Positions 45,793-54,895 are shown, counted from the stretch's first letter. The stretch: DNA of 64,000 nt from Clostridium estertheticum subsp. estertheticum (GCF_001877035.1 NZ_CP015756.1:1913001-1977000); one strand, 5' to 3'. Numbers and translations: made by a program. The notes: generated from the letters alone by a model not told the origin.

Positions 45793-47664
45793 GTGTGCCA
45801 CGAAAGCGTGGTAAGCAACTCGTAAGAGTTGCTTAATATTGCTGTGCTATACAGATGATGGAGGAAGGCCCTCCGAAATCGCCATGCAGGTGGAGATTTC
45901 AAACTACCTTAAGGTGCTATAATCAAAAGTTATGGTATTGAGCGTTAAGGAAAAGGCAGAGTTAAATCTGTCAAGTATGTACTAAAGAGATGAACGAGCA
46001 TGTGAACCACTTACGGAAATGTCGAAAGCGTAGAGATTTCATCAGAACCAGAGGGTAGTCGTTAATCTGGGATAAGTCTAGAGGAAACCTGTTTACTGTC
46101 TAGGCGGTGGACGGCATAGAGGTGGCATGAATTTAGTACAGGCATTTGTACGGAACGTGGGAACCTACGGCTTGATGTTAAGAGAGTATTTCAAGCAGAA
46201 GAACTGTGAGAAAAGAGTATCAATGCAAGCATAGGGGCAGATTGAGTCGTAGTAGTGAAGAAATTTCTGTAATGGAAGTGGAGCGAAGGACTTCGAGTTA
46301 TTCAGTTTCAGAAATAGGTCAACTTTGAAAGGAGGAGGAGCTTATGATGGAAACAAAGCCGTTTAATATTTCTAAAAGAGCTGTAGTTACAGCTTACGAA
46401 AAGGTTAAAGCAAACAAGGGAACATATGGAGTTGATGGACAGTCAATTGAAGATTTTGAGAAGAATTTGAAAAATAATCTATATAAAATCTGGAATAGGA
46501 TGTCGTCAGGAAGTTATTTTCCTCAACCTGTAAAAGCAGTTGCAATTCCGAAGAAAAGTGGAGGAACTAGATTACTAGGGATACCAACTGTTGAAGATAG
46601 AATTGCACAAATGCTAGTTAAACTATACTTTGAACCAGAAGTAGAGCCCATGTTTTATGAAGATTCCTACGGATATAGACCTAATAAATCTGCAATACAA
46701 GCAATTGATGTTACAAGAAAAAGGTGTTGGAGGAAGGATTGGGTCCTTGAATTTGATATAAAGGGACTATTTGATAATATCAAACATGACATTTTAATTA
46801 AAATGGTAAAGAAACACACAAATGAAGAATGGATTATTCTATATATTCAAAGGTGGTTAACTGCACCATTTCAAATGGAAAATAGAGAACTAGTGCCAAG
46901 AATTTCAGGAACTCCGCAAGGGGGTGTCATAAGTCCAGTACTTGCGAATCTGTTTTTACATTATGTGTTTGATGATTTTATAACAAAAGAATTCAAAACA
47001 ATTCCGTGGGCTAGATACGCAGATGATGGAGTAGCACACTGTGTATCCCTAAAACAGGCTAAATATCTACAAAAACGGTTGCAAGAAAGGTTCGAAGAAT
47101 ACGGATTGCAACTGAACCTTGATAAAACAAAGATTGTATACTGTAAAGATGATGATAGAAACGGAGATTATCCAAATATATCATTTGATTTTCTAGGGTA
47201 TACATTTAAGCCTAGAGGCGCAAAAAGTAAATATGGAAAGTATTTTACAAGTTTCTTACCAGCGATAGCAGATAATGCAAAGAAAAGAATTAGGAAAGAG
47301 GTAAGAAGTTGGAGGGTACAGTTGAAGGTAGATAAAGACTTGTGGGATATATCAAGTATGTTTAATAAAAAGATACAGGGGTGGATTAATTATTATACAC
47401 ATTTCTATAAAACGGAAATGTATGCAGTATTAAGATATATCAATAATGCTTTAGTAAAATGGGTTCGAAGAAAGTATAAGAAACGAAAACACAGACGAAG
47501 AGCAGAATATTGGTTAGGGAGTATTGCAAAAAGAGATAGAAATTTGTTTGCACATTGGAAAATGGGAATATTACCAACAGCCGAATGATGGGAGCCGTAT
47601 GAGCTGAGAGGTTCACGTACGGTTCTGAGAGAAACTAAGGGTGAAGTTCCCTTGGTTTACTTAC
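45793..47664 (+). mobile_element. Inner group II intron nested in the outer RT gene (twintron)
   Basis: Begins GTGTGCCACGAAAGCGTGG at 45793, directly after the YADD codons of the host RT. Carries its own RT gene in domain IV and a domain V at 47592-47625 (GAGCCGTATGAGC...GTACGGTTC), with domain VI to about 47664. Removing it restores the reading frame YADD-SNIYVKSEKSA of the outer RT, as in intact family members. The junction is uncertain by one base (exon ends 45791 or 45792; resumes 47665 or 47666). Its RT and domain V differ from those of the outer intron, so it is of another class. Confidence 0.85.
46344..47588 (+). CDS. Inner group II intron reverse transcriptase/maturase
   Basis: 414 aa, full length. 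RT domain with KANKGTYGVDGQSIEDF, VAIPKKSGGTRLLGIPTVED, DSYGYRPNKSAIQAI, EFDIKGLFDNIKHDILI, GTPQGGVISPVLANLFLH and an intact catalytic RYADDGV, followed by a maturase (X) domain (about 300-400; SFDFLGYTFKPRGAKSKYGK, IQGWINYYTHFY). No HNH endonuclease domain, so mobility would rely on nicked or single-stranded targets. GGAGGAGG precedes ATG 46344. It appears intact and could serve splicing of its own intron. Confidence 0.95.
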   Translation: MMETKPFNISKRAVVTAYEKVKANKGTYGVDGQSIEDFEKNLKNNLYKIWNRMSSGSYFPQPVKAVAIPKKSGGTRLLGIPTVEDRIAQMLVKLYFEPEVEPMFYEDSYGYRPNKSAIQAIDVTRKRCWRKDWVLEFDIKGLFDNIKHDILIKMVKKHTNEEWIILYIQRWLTAPFQMENRELVPRISGTPQGGVISPVLANLFLHYVFDDFITKEFKTIPWARYADDGVAHCVSLKQAKYLQKRLQERFEEYGLQLNLDKTKIVYCKDDDRNGDYPNISFDFLGYTFKPRGAKSKYGKYFTSFLPAIADNAKKRIRKEVRSWRVQLKVDKDLWDISSMFNKKIQGWINYYTHFYKTEMYAVLRYINNALVKWVRRKYKKRKHRRRAEYWLGSIAKRDRNLFAHWKMGILPTAE

Positions 47665-48252
47665 TCAAATATATATGTTAAAAGTGAGAAATCAGCAAAT
47701 AGAGTAATGAATAGTATCTCAAGATTTATTGAGGAAAAGTTAAAGCTTAAAGTGAATAAAGAAAAGAGTACAGTAGATAGACCTTGGAAACTTAAATTTT
47801 TAGGATTTTCGTTTTACCGAACAAAAGGTGAATATAGAATGAGAGTTCCTCAAAAACCTATAGATAAATTCAGAGCAAAGCTAAAGGAATTAACTTCAAG
47901 AAGTAATGCGATGAGCATGGAATATAGATTTAGAAAACTCAAGCAGGTAATAGTAGGATGGGTAAACTATTTTGCTATTGCAGATATTAAAACTATTCTT
48001 AAAACACTTGATGAATGGTTAAGACGAAGGATTAGAATGTGTTTTTGGAAACAGTGGAAGAAAATTAAAACAAAGCATGAAAACCTTATTAAATTAGGTT
48101 TAACAAGCAATAAAGCTTGGCAGTATGCAAACACAAGAAAAAGCTATTGGAGAACATCCAACAGCCCAATATTAGCCAAAACAATAACTAATAAATACCT
48201 TAAAAAGATAGGTTTAGCCTCCATGTCTGAAATATATTTATTAAAACATTAA
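47665..48252 (+). pseudogene. Outer intron reverse transcriptase, 3' part
   Basis: About 195 codons continuing the outer RT: SNIYVKSEKSANRVMNSISR, then the thumb/maturase region (LKFLGFSFYRTKGEYRM, VGWVNYFAIADIKTIL, DEWLRRRIRMCFWKQWKKIK) and the class C-type ending KAWQYANTRKSYWRTSNSPI. It has no start or ribosome binding site of its own. Joined to 44970-45791 it would give about 470 aa, the usual RT length, with no other frameshift or stop. Confidence 0.88.
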
Positions 48253-48457
48253 TTTCTATTGAACCGCCGTGTACCGAACGGTACGCACGGTGGTGTGAGA
48301 GGACGCTAAATAAACTAATTATTTAGCTCCTACTCGATTGTGGGGAATAATTAAGGAATTATACACCTATGATATAATCATTAGTTGAATAAATGTGTTA
48401 TTATTTTAATATATTACTTAAATAATGGGGCAATTTACTAAATAAAGAGGATTTAAA

Positions 48458-50263
48458 ATGAAAACAGCATTAAAAGAAAGAAAGGATGTAGATAAGTCAC
48501 TTACTTGGGATTTATCTTCACTATACTTAGCGGAGAAGCAATATGATTTAGCGTTGCAAGGGTTAGAGGAACTTACTCTAGCAATAGAAAGAAATTATAA
48601 ACATAAACTGAATAACGCTAGTATTATAAATGATTGTTTGGATAAAATGAGGGTTGTTATGGAAAGTGAGGATCTTGTAGAGAATTATGCAAGTCTTAAA
48701 GTTTCTACAGATCAATCAAACGAGGAAAATCAAGCTAGATATATGAAGTCTATTAACATATTAGCTGATTTAGAAAACAGACTAAGTTTTGTAGAAAGTG
48801 AAATTAATGAAGTAGATGATAAAATAATAGATCAAGCAATTGAAGAATCAAAAGAAAATAGAAATTATTTAAGCAAGATAAAAAGATTTAAAAAACATTC
48901 ATTACACCCAGAAGTTGAAATGGTGTTATCTGCTTTATCAGGGACATTAGATTCTGCTTATTCCACATATGATACAACTAAACTAAGTGATATGGATTTT
49001 AAAAATTTTATTGTAGATGGCACTGAATATCCTCTTAGCTTTGTATTGTTTGAGGATGAATGGGAGTATGAGACTGATACTAAAATTAGAAGAGCGGCTT
49101 TTAAAGCATTTTCTTCAAAACTAGGAGAATATAAAAATACAGTAGCAGCGCTTTATCAAACTCATGTTCAAAAAGAAAAAACATTAGCTACTCTTAGAGG
49201 ATTTGATTCTGTTATAGATAGTTTATTATTTCCTCAACAGGTAGAGAGAGAATTATATGATAGACAAATAGATATAATTATGGAAAAGTTAGCACCGCAT
49301 ATGAGGAAATATGCAAAATCGTTACAAAAAATTCATAAAATTGATGAAATGACATTTGCAGATTTAAAGCTTGAGGTGGACCCAAGCTATGAGCCAACAA
49401 TATCTGTGGAGGAATCAAAGAAATATGTTGAGGGAGCATTATCAGTATTAGGTGAAGATTATGTAGAAATGGTAAAGAAAGCTTATGATGAAAAATGGAT
49501 TGACTTTGCTAAAAACAAAGGAAAATCAACAGGTGGATTTTGTGCTACTCCTTATGGTAGTCATCCTCTAATTTTACTATCTTGGTCTGAGAAAATGAAA
49601 GAAGTATTTGTACTTGCTCATGAATTAGGTCATGCAGGTCATTTCACGTTAATTAATAAAAATCAAAATATTTTTAATGCGCAGCCCTCATTATATTTTA
49701 TTGAAGCGCCATCCACTATGAATGAAATGCTTATGTCAAATTATCTTATGAAAACAAATGAGGAACCTAGATTTAAGAGATGGGTTTTATCTTCTATGAT
49801 TAGCCGTACTTACTACCATAACTTTGTAACCCATTTATTAGAGGCAGCGTATCAAAGAGAAGTTTATAAAATAATAGATGCAGGTGGAAGTGTGCAAGCC
49901 ACAAATCTTAATGAAATAAAAAAAGGAGTTCTTAAAAAATTCTGGGGAGACTGCGTGAAAATTGTGGATGGCGCAGAGCTTACCTGGATGAGACAGCCAC
50001 ATTATTATATGGGACTTTATCCATATACATATAGTGCTGGACTTACTATAGCTACGCAGGTAAGTAACAGAATTTTAAAAGAGGGGCAGCCAGCTGTAGA
50101 TGACTGGAGAAAAGTATTAAAAGCAGGAGGAACTAAATCTCCCATAGAACTTGCTAAAATGGCAGGAGTAGATATAACAACTGACAAACCTCTATTAGAT
50201 ACTATAGAATATATAGGAAATATAATTGATGAAATAATAAAACTTACACAAGATATGGAGTGA
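48458..50263 (+). CDS. pepF: Oligoendopeptidase F, M3 family
   Basis: Cytoplasmic zinc metallopeptidase that degrades short peptides. 601 aa, the usual PepF length. The zinc motif is LAHELGHAGH with His388, Glu389 and His392; the third ligand Glu lies in EAPSTMNEMLMSNYL. Also characteristic are GGFCATPYGSHPLILLSW and the C-terminal HYYMGLYPYTYSAGL. RBS AGAGGA precedes ATG 48458, and an extended -10 (TGATATAAT, about 48371) lies upstream. Terminated by a hairpin shared in form with that of the beta-CASP gene. Housekeeping function; no special context. Confidence 0.95.
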   Translation: MKTALKERKDVDKSLTWDLSSLYLAEKQYDLALQGLEELTLAIERNYKHKLNNASIINDCLDKMRVVMESEDLVENYASLKVSTDQSNEENQARYMKSINILADLENRLSFVESEINEVDDKIIDQAIEESKENRNYLSKIKRFKKHSLHPEVEMVLSALSGTLDSAYSTYDTTKLSDMDFKNFIVDGTEYPLSFVLFEDEWEYETDTKIRRAAFKAFSSKLGEYKNTVAALYQTHVQKEKTLATLRGFDSVIDSLLFPQQVERELYDRQIDIIMEKLAPHMRKYAKSLQKIHKIDEMTFADLKLEVDPSYEPTISVEESKKYVEGALSVLGEDYVEMVKKAYDEKWIDFAKNKGKSTGGFCATPYGSHPLILLSWSEKMKEVFVLAHELGHAGHFTLINKNQNIFNAQPSLYFIEAPSTMNEMLMSNYLMKTNEEPRFKRWVLSSMISRTYYHNFVTHLLEAAYQREVYKIIDAGGSVQATNLNEIKKGVLKKFWGDCVKIVDGAELTWMRQPHYYMGLYPYTYSAGLTIATQVSNRILKEGQPAVDDWRKVLKAGGTKSPIELAKMAGVDITTDKPLLDTIEYIGNIIDEIIKLTQDME

Positions 50264-50282
50264 TAGAAGAAGAAATTTTAAA

Positions 50283-50305
50283 GGCGACCTACCAGGGTCG
50301 CTTTT
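50283..50305 (+). terminator. Terminator of pepF
   Basis: Stem GGCGACC/GGGTCGCT with a TACCA loop and TTTT tail; the stem resembles the one after the beta-CASP gene (GCGAC/GTCGC). Confidence 0.75.
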
Positions 50306-50348
50306 CAAGGTTAAACCTATGATATAATAATCTGGGGGTGAGGTATGA

Positions 50349-51113
50349 ATGATTACAATATTATCGCCAGCGAAAACTTTGAGAATGGATAAAGCAGTTA
50401 ATACTAGTTTATGTACTAATCCTATATTTATTAGGGAAGCAAGTAGCTTAATTAAGGAACTTATAAAATATTCCCCGGAAGACTTGGAAGGATTAATGAA
50501 AGTAAATAGTAAACTTGCAGAGCAAAATTTTATGAGACATATTACCTGGGAAAAAGAACATAATTTATCAAATGGTAAACAAGCATTACTTGCTTATGAT
50601 GGAGCGGTATTTAAAGGATTAAATGCAGACGATTTAAATGAGCGGCAGTTAGCATTTGCTAATGAACATTTAATAATATTATCTGGTTTATATGGTGCAC
50701 TTAGACCACTTGACTTAATACAACCTTACAGGTTAGAGATGGGAACTAAGCTTAAAAACAAAAGAGGTAATAACTTATATGATTTTTGGGGAAATAAGAT
50801 TACTACATATATTAAAAAAGAATTATTGATAAAAAATGATAACACACTTATAAATTTAGCTTCAAAGGAGTATTCCTCAATTATAGATATGAGCAAAATA
50901 AATGCAAAGGTTATAACACCTGTGTTTAAGGATTATAAAAATGGAACGCATAAGGGTATAACTATTTACACAAAACGGGCAAGAGGACTTATGAGCCGGT
51001 TTATTATTGAAAATCATATTAGTTTGCCAAGTGATTTGAAAAAATTTAATGAAGAGGGATATAGGTATAATGAATATCTATCTTCAAATGTGGAATTCAT
51101 ATTTACAAGATAA
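50349..51113 (+). CDS. yaaA: YaaA-family peroxide stress protein
   Basis: 254 aa. Opening MITILSPAKTLRM and later YDGAVFKGLNADDL, LSGLYGALRPLDLIQPYRLE and KRARGLMSRFII are diagnostic of the YaaA/DUF328 family. In Escherichia coli YaaA lowers free iron and protects DNA during hydrogen peroxide stress; structures show a DNA-binding fold. Here it has its own extended -10 promoter (TGATATAAT, about 50321) very near the RBS GGGGGTGAGG. No linked stress genes, so the role rests on family knowledge. Confidence 0.93.
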   Translation: MITILSPAKTLRMDKAVNTSLCTNPIFIREASSLIKELIKYSPEDLEGLMKVNSKLAEQNFMRHITWEKEHNLSNGKQALLAYDGAVFKGLNADDLNERQLAFANEHLIILSGLYGALRPLDLIQPYRLEMGTKLKNKRGNNLYDFWGNKITTYIKKELLIKNDNTLINLASKEYSSIIDMSKINAKVITPVFKDYKNGTHKGITIYTKRARGLMSRFIIENHISLPSDLKKFNEEGYRYNEYLSSNVEFIFTR

Positions 51114-51284
51114 ATGTACTCATTATAGTAAAGTAACAATCTATCATCAAGTGTAGTAAAAGTTTTGTCAATGTATGGGACTAAAGATGGGTTTGTTGGG
51201 AAGGATAATATTTATGCTTATTCAAGGGAGAAAAAAATAACTAAGGATATTATTACAATAATAACAGTTGATAGGGGTGATACC

Positions 51285-52199
51285 ATGAAAAACATAATAG
51301 AAGTTAAGAATTTCGTAAAGAAGTATGATAAATTTACAGCAGTAGACAATGTATCATTTGAGGTAGAGGAAGGAAGTATATTTGCATTTTTAGGCCCAAA
51401 TGGAGCAGGTAAAAGCACAACTATTAATACACTTTGTACCATATTCGATAAGACATCTGGAACCTTAACCATTGATGGAAAAGATGTTTCGCATGAAAAG
51501 GATGCGGTTAGAGGTGTTATTGGGGTAGTTTTTCAGGAATCAACATTGGATAATAAAATGACAGTTCTTGAAAATTTACTTATGCATTGTCATTTTTATG
51601 CTATTCCCAAAAGTGAAGTTACAGAGCGTATCCAATTTGTTTTAAAGCTAGTGGATTTATTGGATTGGAAAAAAGCAATGGTAAGTAGTTTGTCTGGTGG
51701 GATGAAACGGCGTGTGGAAATAGCAAGATCGCTGCTGCACTACCCAAAAGTATTATTCTTAGATGAGCCAACTACAGGTCTTGACCCTCAAACGAGGGCT
51801 CATATGTGGGAATATATTGTAAAGCTTCAAAAGGAAAAGAATATTACCATCTTTTTAACAACACATTATATGGAGGAAGCTGAGATTTGTAGCAAAGTTG
51901 CAATTATGGATGGTGGTAAAATCGTTGCAATGGACACACCATATCGTTTAAAACAGCAATATACAAAAGATATGGCAAATATTTCGACTAAGAATGAGCA
52001 AGGTCTAGAGGAAGTATTAGATAATGCAGGGTTTAAATACATGAAAAAAATCAATCATTATTCAATTGAAGTTGATAGTATACCAAAACTTTTGGATATA
52101 CTAAGTGAGCAGAAAGATCAGATAACAGATTTGGAAGTTAAAAAAGGTACATTAAATGATGTATTTTTAGAAATTACCGGAAAAGATATAAGAAAGTGA
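51285..52199 (+). CDS. ABC transporter ATPase, DrrA/CcmA type
   Basis: 304 aa ATPase of an ABC-2 type exporter. Walker A GPNGAGKST (about 37-45), Q-loop VVFQESTLDNKMTV, signature SLSGGMKRR, Walker B VLFLDEPTTGLDPQTR, switch His in LTTHYMEEAE. A C-terminal 70-residue domain (about 230-300) is typical of the drug-exporter (DrrA) branch. ATG 51285 chosen: it follows AGGGGTGA and matches family starts; the ORF extended to 51165 is not supported. Seven bases separate it from the permease gene, so they form an operon. Likely exports a drug, lipid or antibiotic-like compound. Confidence 0.93.
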   Translation: MKNIIEVKNFVKKYDKFTAVDNVSFEVEEGSIFAFLGPNGAGKSTTINTLCTIFDKTSGTLTIDGKDVSHEKDAVRGVIGVVFQESTLDNKMTVLENLLMHCHFYAIPKSEVTERIQFVLKLVDLLDWKKAMVSSLSGGMKRRVEIARSLLHYPKVLFLDEPTTGLDPQTRAHMWEYIVKLQKEKNITIFLTTHYMEEAEICSKVAIMDGGKIVAMDTPYRLKQQYTKDMANISTKNEQGLEEVLDNAGFKYMKKINHYSIEVDSIPKLLDILSEQKDQITDLEVKKGTLNDVFLEITGKDIRK

Positions 52200-52206
52200 G
52201 GAATTT

Positions 52207-53043
52207 ATGGATATTATAGTAGCTTTATGGTTTAGAAATATTAAAATTTTTACTCGTAATCGTGTTCAGCTTGTTTTTACAATTATTATGCCATTCTTCT
52301 TTTTATATGTGTTTAGTGCTATATTTAAAAATGATAGTATTCAAAATCCAGTAAACTACATGCTAGCAGGTATTGTGATAACCACGGTCTTCCAAACGTC
52401 ACTTACCATCGCCACTAGTACAATTGAAGATATTGTTTCAGGATTTATGAAGGAAGTGTTAGTAAGTCCAGTTAAACGAATTCAGATTGCCGCAGGTCAG
52501 CTATTATCAGCAGCCACAATAGCAACTATGCAGGGAATTATTATTCTATTCATTGGTTATTTTATAGGACTTAAATTCACATCAATTATAACACCGTTTG
52601 CGGTAATTGGCGTGATGATTGTGGTTGGACTTGTGTTTTCCGGATTAGGATTGTTTTTAGCGACGTTGGTTAAGGATTCGCAAACATTCCAAATCGTGGT
52701 GACTGCAATTACAATGCCGCTCACGTTTCTTTGTGGTGCATATATTCCGCTTTCATTGTTACCAAAAGTATTGCAATATGTTGCATATTTCAATCCAATG
52801 ACATATACAACAGCGTTTTTTAGAACTATTATATTGGAAAAGACGAATTTAACAACTCAGCAATTGATAGCAGAGCAGCTTGCTTTTAAAATAGGTGATT
52901 TTGTAATTACACCAATTATCAGCATGGTGATTGTACTGATTTTTGGATTGATATTTTTATTATTATCAACTTTTGTTTTCTCAAGGGTGGATTTTTCGAA
53001 AATTAATCGCTCAAAAAGTAAAGAGGCTGATATATTTAGTTAG
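52207..53043 (+). CDS. ABC-2 type transporter permease
   Basis: 278 aa with six membrane helices in the ABC-2 layout: IIMPFFFLYVFSAIF, the conserved FMKEVLVSPVKRIQIAAGQL coupling region, VGLVFSGLGLFLATL, and MPLTFLCGAYIPLSLLPKVL followed by FNPMTYTTAFFR, the typical DrrB/YadH-like second half. It pairs with the preceding ATPase (start RBS GTGAGGA). The substrate is unknown; no resistance or biosynthesis genes accompany it. Confidence 0.92.
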   Translation: MDIIVALWFRNIKIFTRNRVQLVFTIIMPFFFLYVFSAIFKNDSIQNPVNYMLAGIVITTVFQTSLTIATSTIEDIVSGFMKEVLVSPVKRIQIAAGQLLSAATIATMQGIIILFIGYFIGLKFTSIITPFAVIGVMIVVGLVFSGLGLFLATLVKDSQTFQIVVTAITMPLTFLCGAYIPLSLLPKVLQYVAYFNPMTYTTAFFRTIILEKTNLTTQQLIAEQLAFKIGDFVITPIISMVIVLIFGLIFLLLSTFVFSRVDFSKINRSKSKEADIFS

Positions 53044-53113
53044 TAGTAATATACCTACATTGGTGTCTGTTGTAAGGGATACGTTTGTATGAATCAAGCC
53101 TTATAGTATGATA

Positions 53114-53250
53114 AAAGACTAGCTAGGTATATCATAATATATCTGTTATAATAGGAATAAATATTTGAATATTTCGAAGAATTAGACGAAATTCAAATCA
53201 AACTTTTATTATTTAAAATAAAAAATGATACTATAAAAAAGTAGAAATAA
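53114..53250 (+). repeat. Dispersed intergenic repeat, parts A and B nearly fused (copy 2)
   Basis: Bases 53114-53195 match repeat A at 42723-42804, and 53208-53250 match repeat B at 44478-44520, with only 12 bases between them; at the first locus the 1.7-kb beta-CASP gene lies between A and B. It contains TATAAT and probably provides the carbonic anhydrase promoter. Confidence 0.7.
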
Positions 53251-53274
53251 GATTTTGTTAAGGATGTGGGTTAA

Positions 53275-53835
53275 ATGAGTAAATTAGAAAAAATAATTGA
53301 GTATAATGAAAATTTTGTAAAAAATAAAGATTATGAGAAATATATAACAACTAAAATTCCGAAAAAGAAAATGGTTATATTAACCTGCATGGATACTAGA
53401 TTAACAGAATTATTACCAAAGGCTATGAATATAAAAAATGGTGATGCAAAAATTATAAAGGATGCGGGAGCAACCGTTATGCATCAGTTTGGTGGTGTAA
53501 TGAGAAGTATATTAGTTGCAGTATATGAATTTAAAGCGGAAGATATTTTTGTAGTAGGGCATCATGGTTGTGGAATGAGTAATTTAGATACAACAGAAGT
53601 TGTTAATAAAATGATGGATATGGGAATAAAAAAAGAAACATTGTTAACATTATACAATGCAGGGATTGATGTTAAGCGTTGGCTTCATGGATTTGAATCA
53701 GTTGAAGGCTCTATAAAAGAAAGTGTAAGTAGGATAAAAAGTCATCCCCTACTTCCAGAAAACATAAAGGTACATGGACTTATTATGAATCCAGAAACAG
53801 GAGAAATAGAAGTTGTGATAAATGGTGATCAATAG
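53275..53835 (+). CDS. Beta-class carbonic anhydrase
   Basis: Interconverts carbon dioxide and bicarbonate. 186 aa. Zinc ligands Cys38 (ILTCMDTRL, with the Asp40-Arg42 dyad), His96 and Cys99 (VVGHHGCGM). The short length and the MDTRL motif place it in the type II/YvdA-like group of Firmicutes. Start ATG 53275 follows AAGGATGTGGG. It precedes deoR by 29 bases, but functional linkage to deoxynucleoside metabolism is unlikely. Confidence 0.93.
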   Translation: MSKLEKIIEYNENFVKNKDYEKYITTKIPKKKMVILTCMDTRLTELLPKAMNIKNGDAKIIKDAGATVMHQFGGVMRSILVAVYEFKAEDIFVVGHHGCGMSNLDTTEVVNKMMDMGIKKETLLTLYNAGIDVKRWLHGFESVEGSIKESVSRIKSHPLLPENIKVHGLIMNPETGEIEVVINGDQ

Positions 53836-53864
53836 GTACAAAACAAGAATAGGATGTGAAATTT

Positions 53865-54800
53865 GTGGATAGTGAAAAGCAACAATTAAGTGTTGAAGTG
53901 GCAAGATTATATTATCAGTCAGATTATAGCCAACAACAGATTGCGCTGCAACTTGGAATATCAAGACCGACTATATCTAGACTTCTTCAATATGCCAAAA
54001 TAAAAGGTTATGTAAAAATTAGTATTATTGATCCATTTGATGATTTAGATAAATTAGCCTATGAATTAAAAGAAAAATATGAATTAAATGATGTTCATGT
54101 TGTTTTCTCACCTAGGGATGATTATGTTTCTAGCAGAGAATATATTAGTAAAGAAGCAGCAGAATATTTACAAGGAACCATAAAGAATGGAGATATTATT
54201 GGGGTAAGTTGGGGAACAACAATGTATGAGGTTGCAAAAAGACTTATGCCACAAAGTGTTAAAGGCATAGAAGTAGTTCAGCTAAAAGGTGGAATTAGTC
54301 ATTCAGATGTAAATACATACGCCTCAGAAACAATTGCTCTTTTTGCTGAAGCGTTTAAGACAGTTCCAAGATACTTACCTCTTCCTGTAATTTTTGATAA
54401 TGCCATCGTGAAACAAATGGTAGAAGAGGATCGTCATATAAAAAGTACTATGGAAATGGGGATTCAAGCTAATGTAGCTATCTTTACCGTTGGTACTGTT
54501 CGTGATGGGGCTTTACTTTTTCGTTTAGGTTATTTAAATGAAAAAGAGAAAAAGATTTTAATGGAAAAGAGTGTAGGAGATATTTGTTCACGTTTTTTTG
54601 ATGAGAATGGTGAAATATGTGATGAACAAATTAACAATCGTACCATAGGGATATCTATAGATGAGCTTAAACAAAAGGAGAAATCTATTTTAGTTGCAGG
54701 TGGTAAACTGAAATTGAAAGCTATAAAAGGAGCATTAAAAGCTAAAAGTGCCAATATACTAATTACAGATCAATATACTGCAAAGAGACTTTTAGAATAA
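53865..54800 (+). CDS. deoR: DeoR transcriptional repressor of deoxyribonucleoside catabolism (SorC family)
   Basis: 311 aa. N-terminal helix-turn-helix (ARLYYQSDYSQQQIALQLGI, then SRPTISRLLQYAKIKGYV) and a C-terminal sugar-binding domain of the SorC/DeoR(Bsu) type (GVSWGTTMYEVAKRL, VQLKGGISHSDVNTYA). In Bacillus subtilis this protein represses dra-nupC-pdp until deoxyribose-5-phosphate binds; the same genes lie downstream here, and a matching operator is present at 55489. GTG 53865 is chosen since AGGA lies ten bases upstream and the product then begins MDSEKQQLS, like its homologs. The upstream GTG 53856 is too close to the RBS. Confidence 0.93.
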   Translation: MDSEKQQLSVEVARLYYQSDYSQQQIALQLGISRPTISRLLQYAKIKGYVKISIIDPFDDLDKLAYELKEKYELNDVHVVFSPRDDYVSSREYISKEAAEYLQGTIKNGDIIGVSWGTTMYEVAKRLMPQSVKGIEVVQLKGGISHSDVNTYASETIALFAEAFKTVPRYLPLPVIFDNAIVKQMVEEDRHIKSTMEMGIQANVAIFTVGTVRDGALLFRLGYLNEKEKKILMEKSVGDICSRFFDENGEICDEQINNRTIGISIDELKQKEKSILVAGGKLKLKAIKGALKAKSANILITDQYTAKRLLE

Positions 54801-54843
54801 TATTTGAACATAATTTCATGTATAGCTTTACAAAGTTTCAAAA

Positions 54844-54873
54844 AAGCCTTATTATAAAATTATAATAAGGCTT
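54844..54873. repeat. Perfect 13-bp inverted repeat abutting the cdd RBS
   Basis: Arms AAGCCTTATTATA and TATAATAAGGCTT around an AAAT loop. On the plus strand it is flanked by A runs, so it cannot end deoR transcription in the usual way; on the minus strand it is followed by TTTTTT and looks like a terminator, yet no minus-strand gene ends there. It could block antisense transcription or bind a regulator. Confidence 0.7.
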
Positions 54874-54895
54874 AAAAAGGAGGGTTATAATTAAT

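Larger units (their letters stand above)
44555..48339 (+). mobile_element. Outer group II intron (class C-like), interrupted by a second intron
   Basis: The 5' end GTGTGCCCGGCATGGGCG starts at 44555. Domains I-III fill 44555-44969, the RT gene sits in domain IV, and domain V/VI lie at about 48258-48339 (ACCGCCGTGTACC...GGTACGCACGGTGG, ending CTCCTACTCGAT). RT style and insertion just behind a terminator hairpin point to class C. Without the inner intron it is about 1.9 kb, a normal length. The 3' boundary is accurate to a base or two. Confidence 0.85.

Noticed and set aside
45792-45836. C-terminal 15 codons of the outer RT frame reading into the inner intron
   Set aside because: They are intron RNA sequence, not part of an RT; the true continuation is at 47665.
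44970-48252. Diversity-generating retroelement or retron in place of intron RTs
   Set aside because: The RTs carry maturase domains and are flanked by group II domain V/VI sequences; no template/variable repeat pair or msr-msd RNA is apparent.
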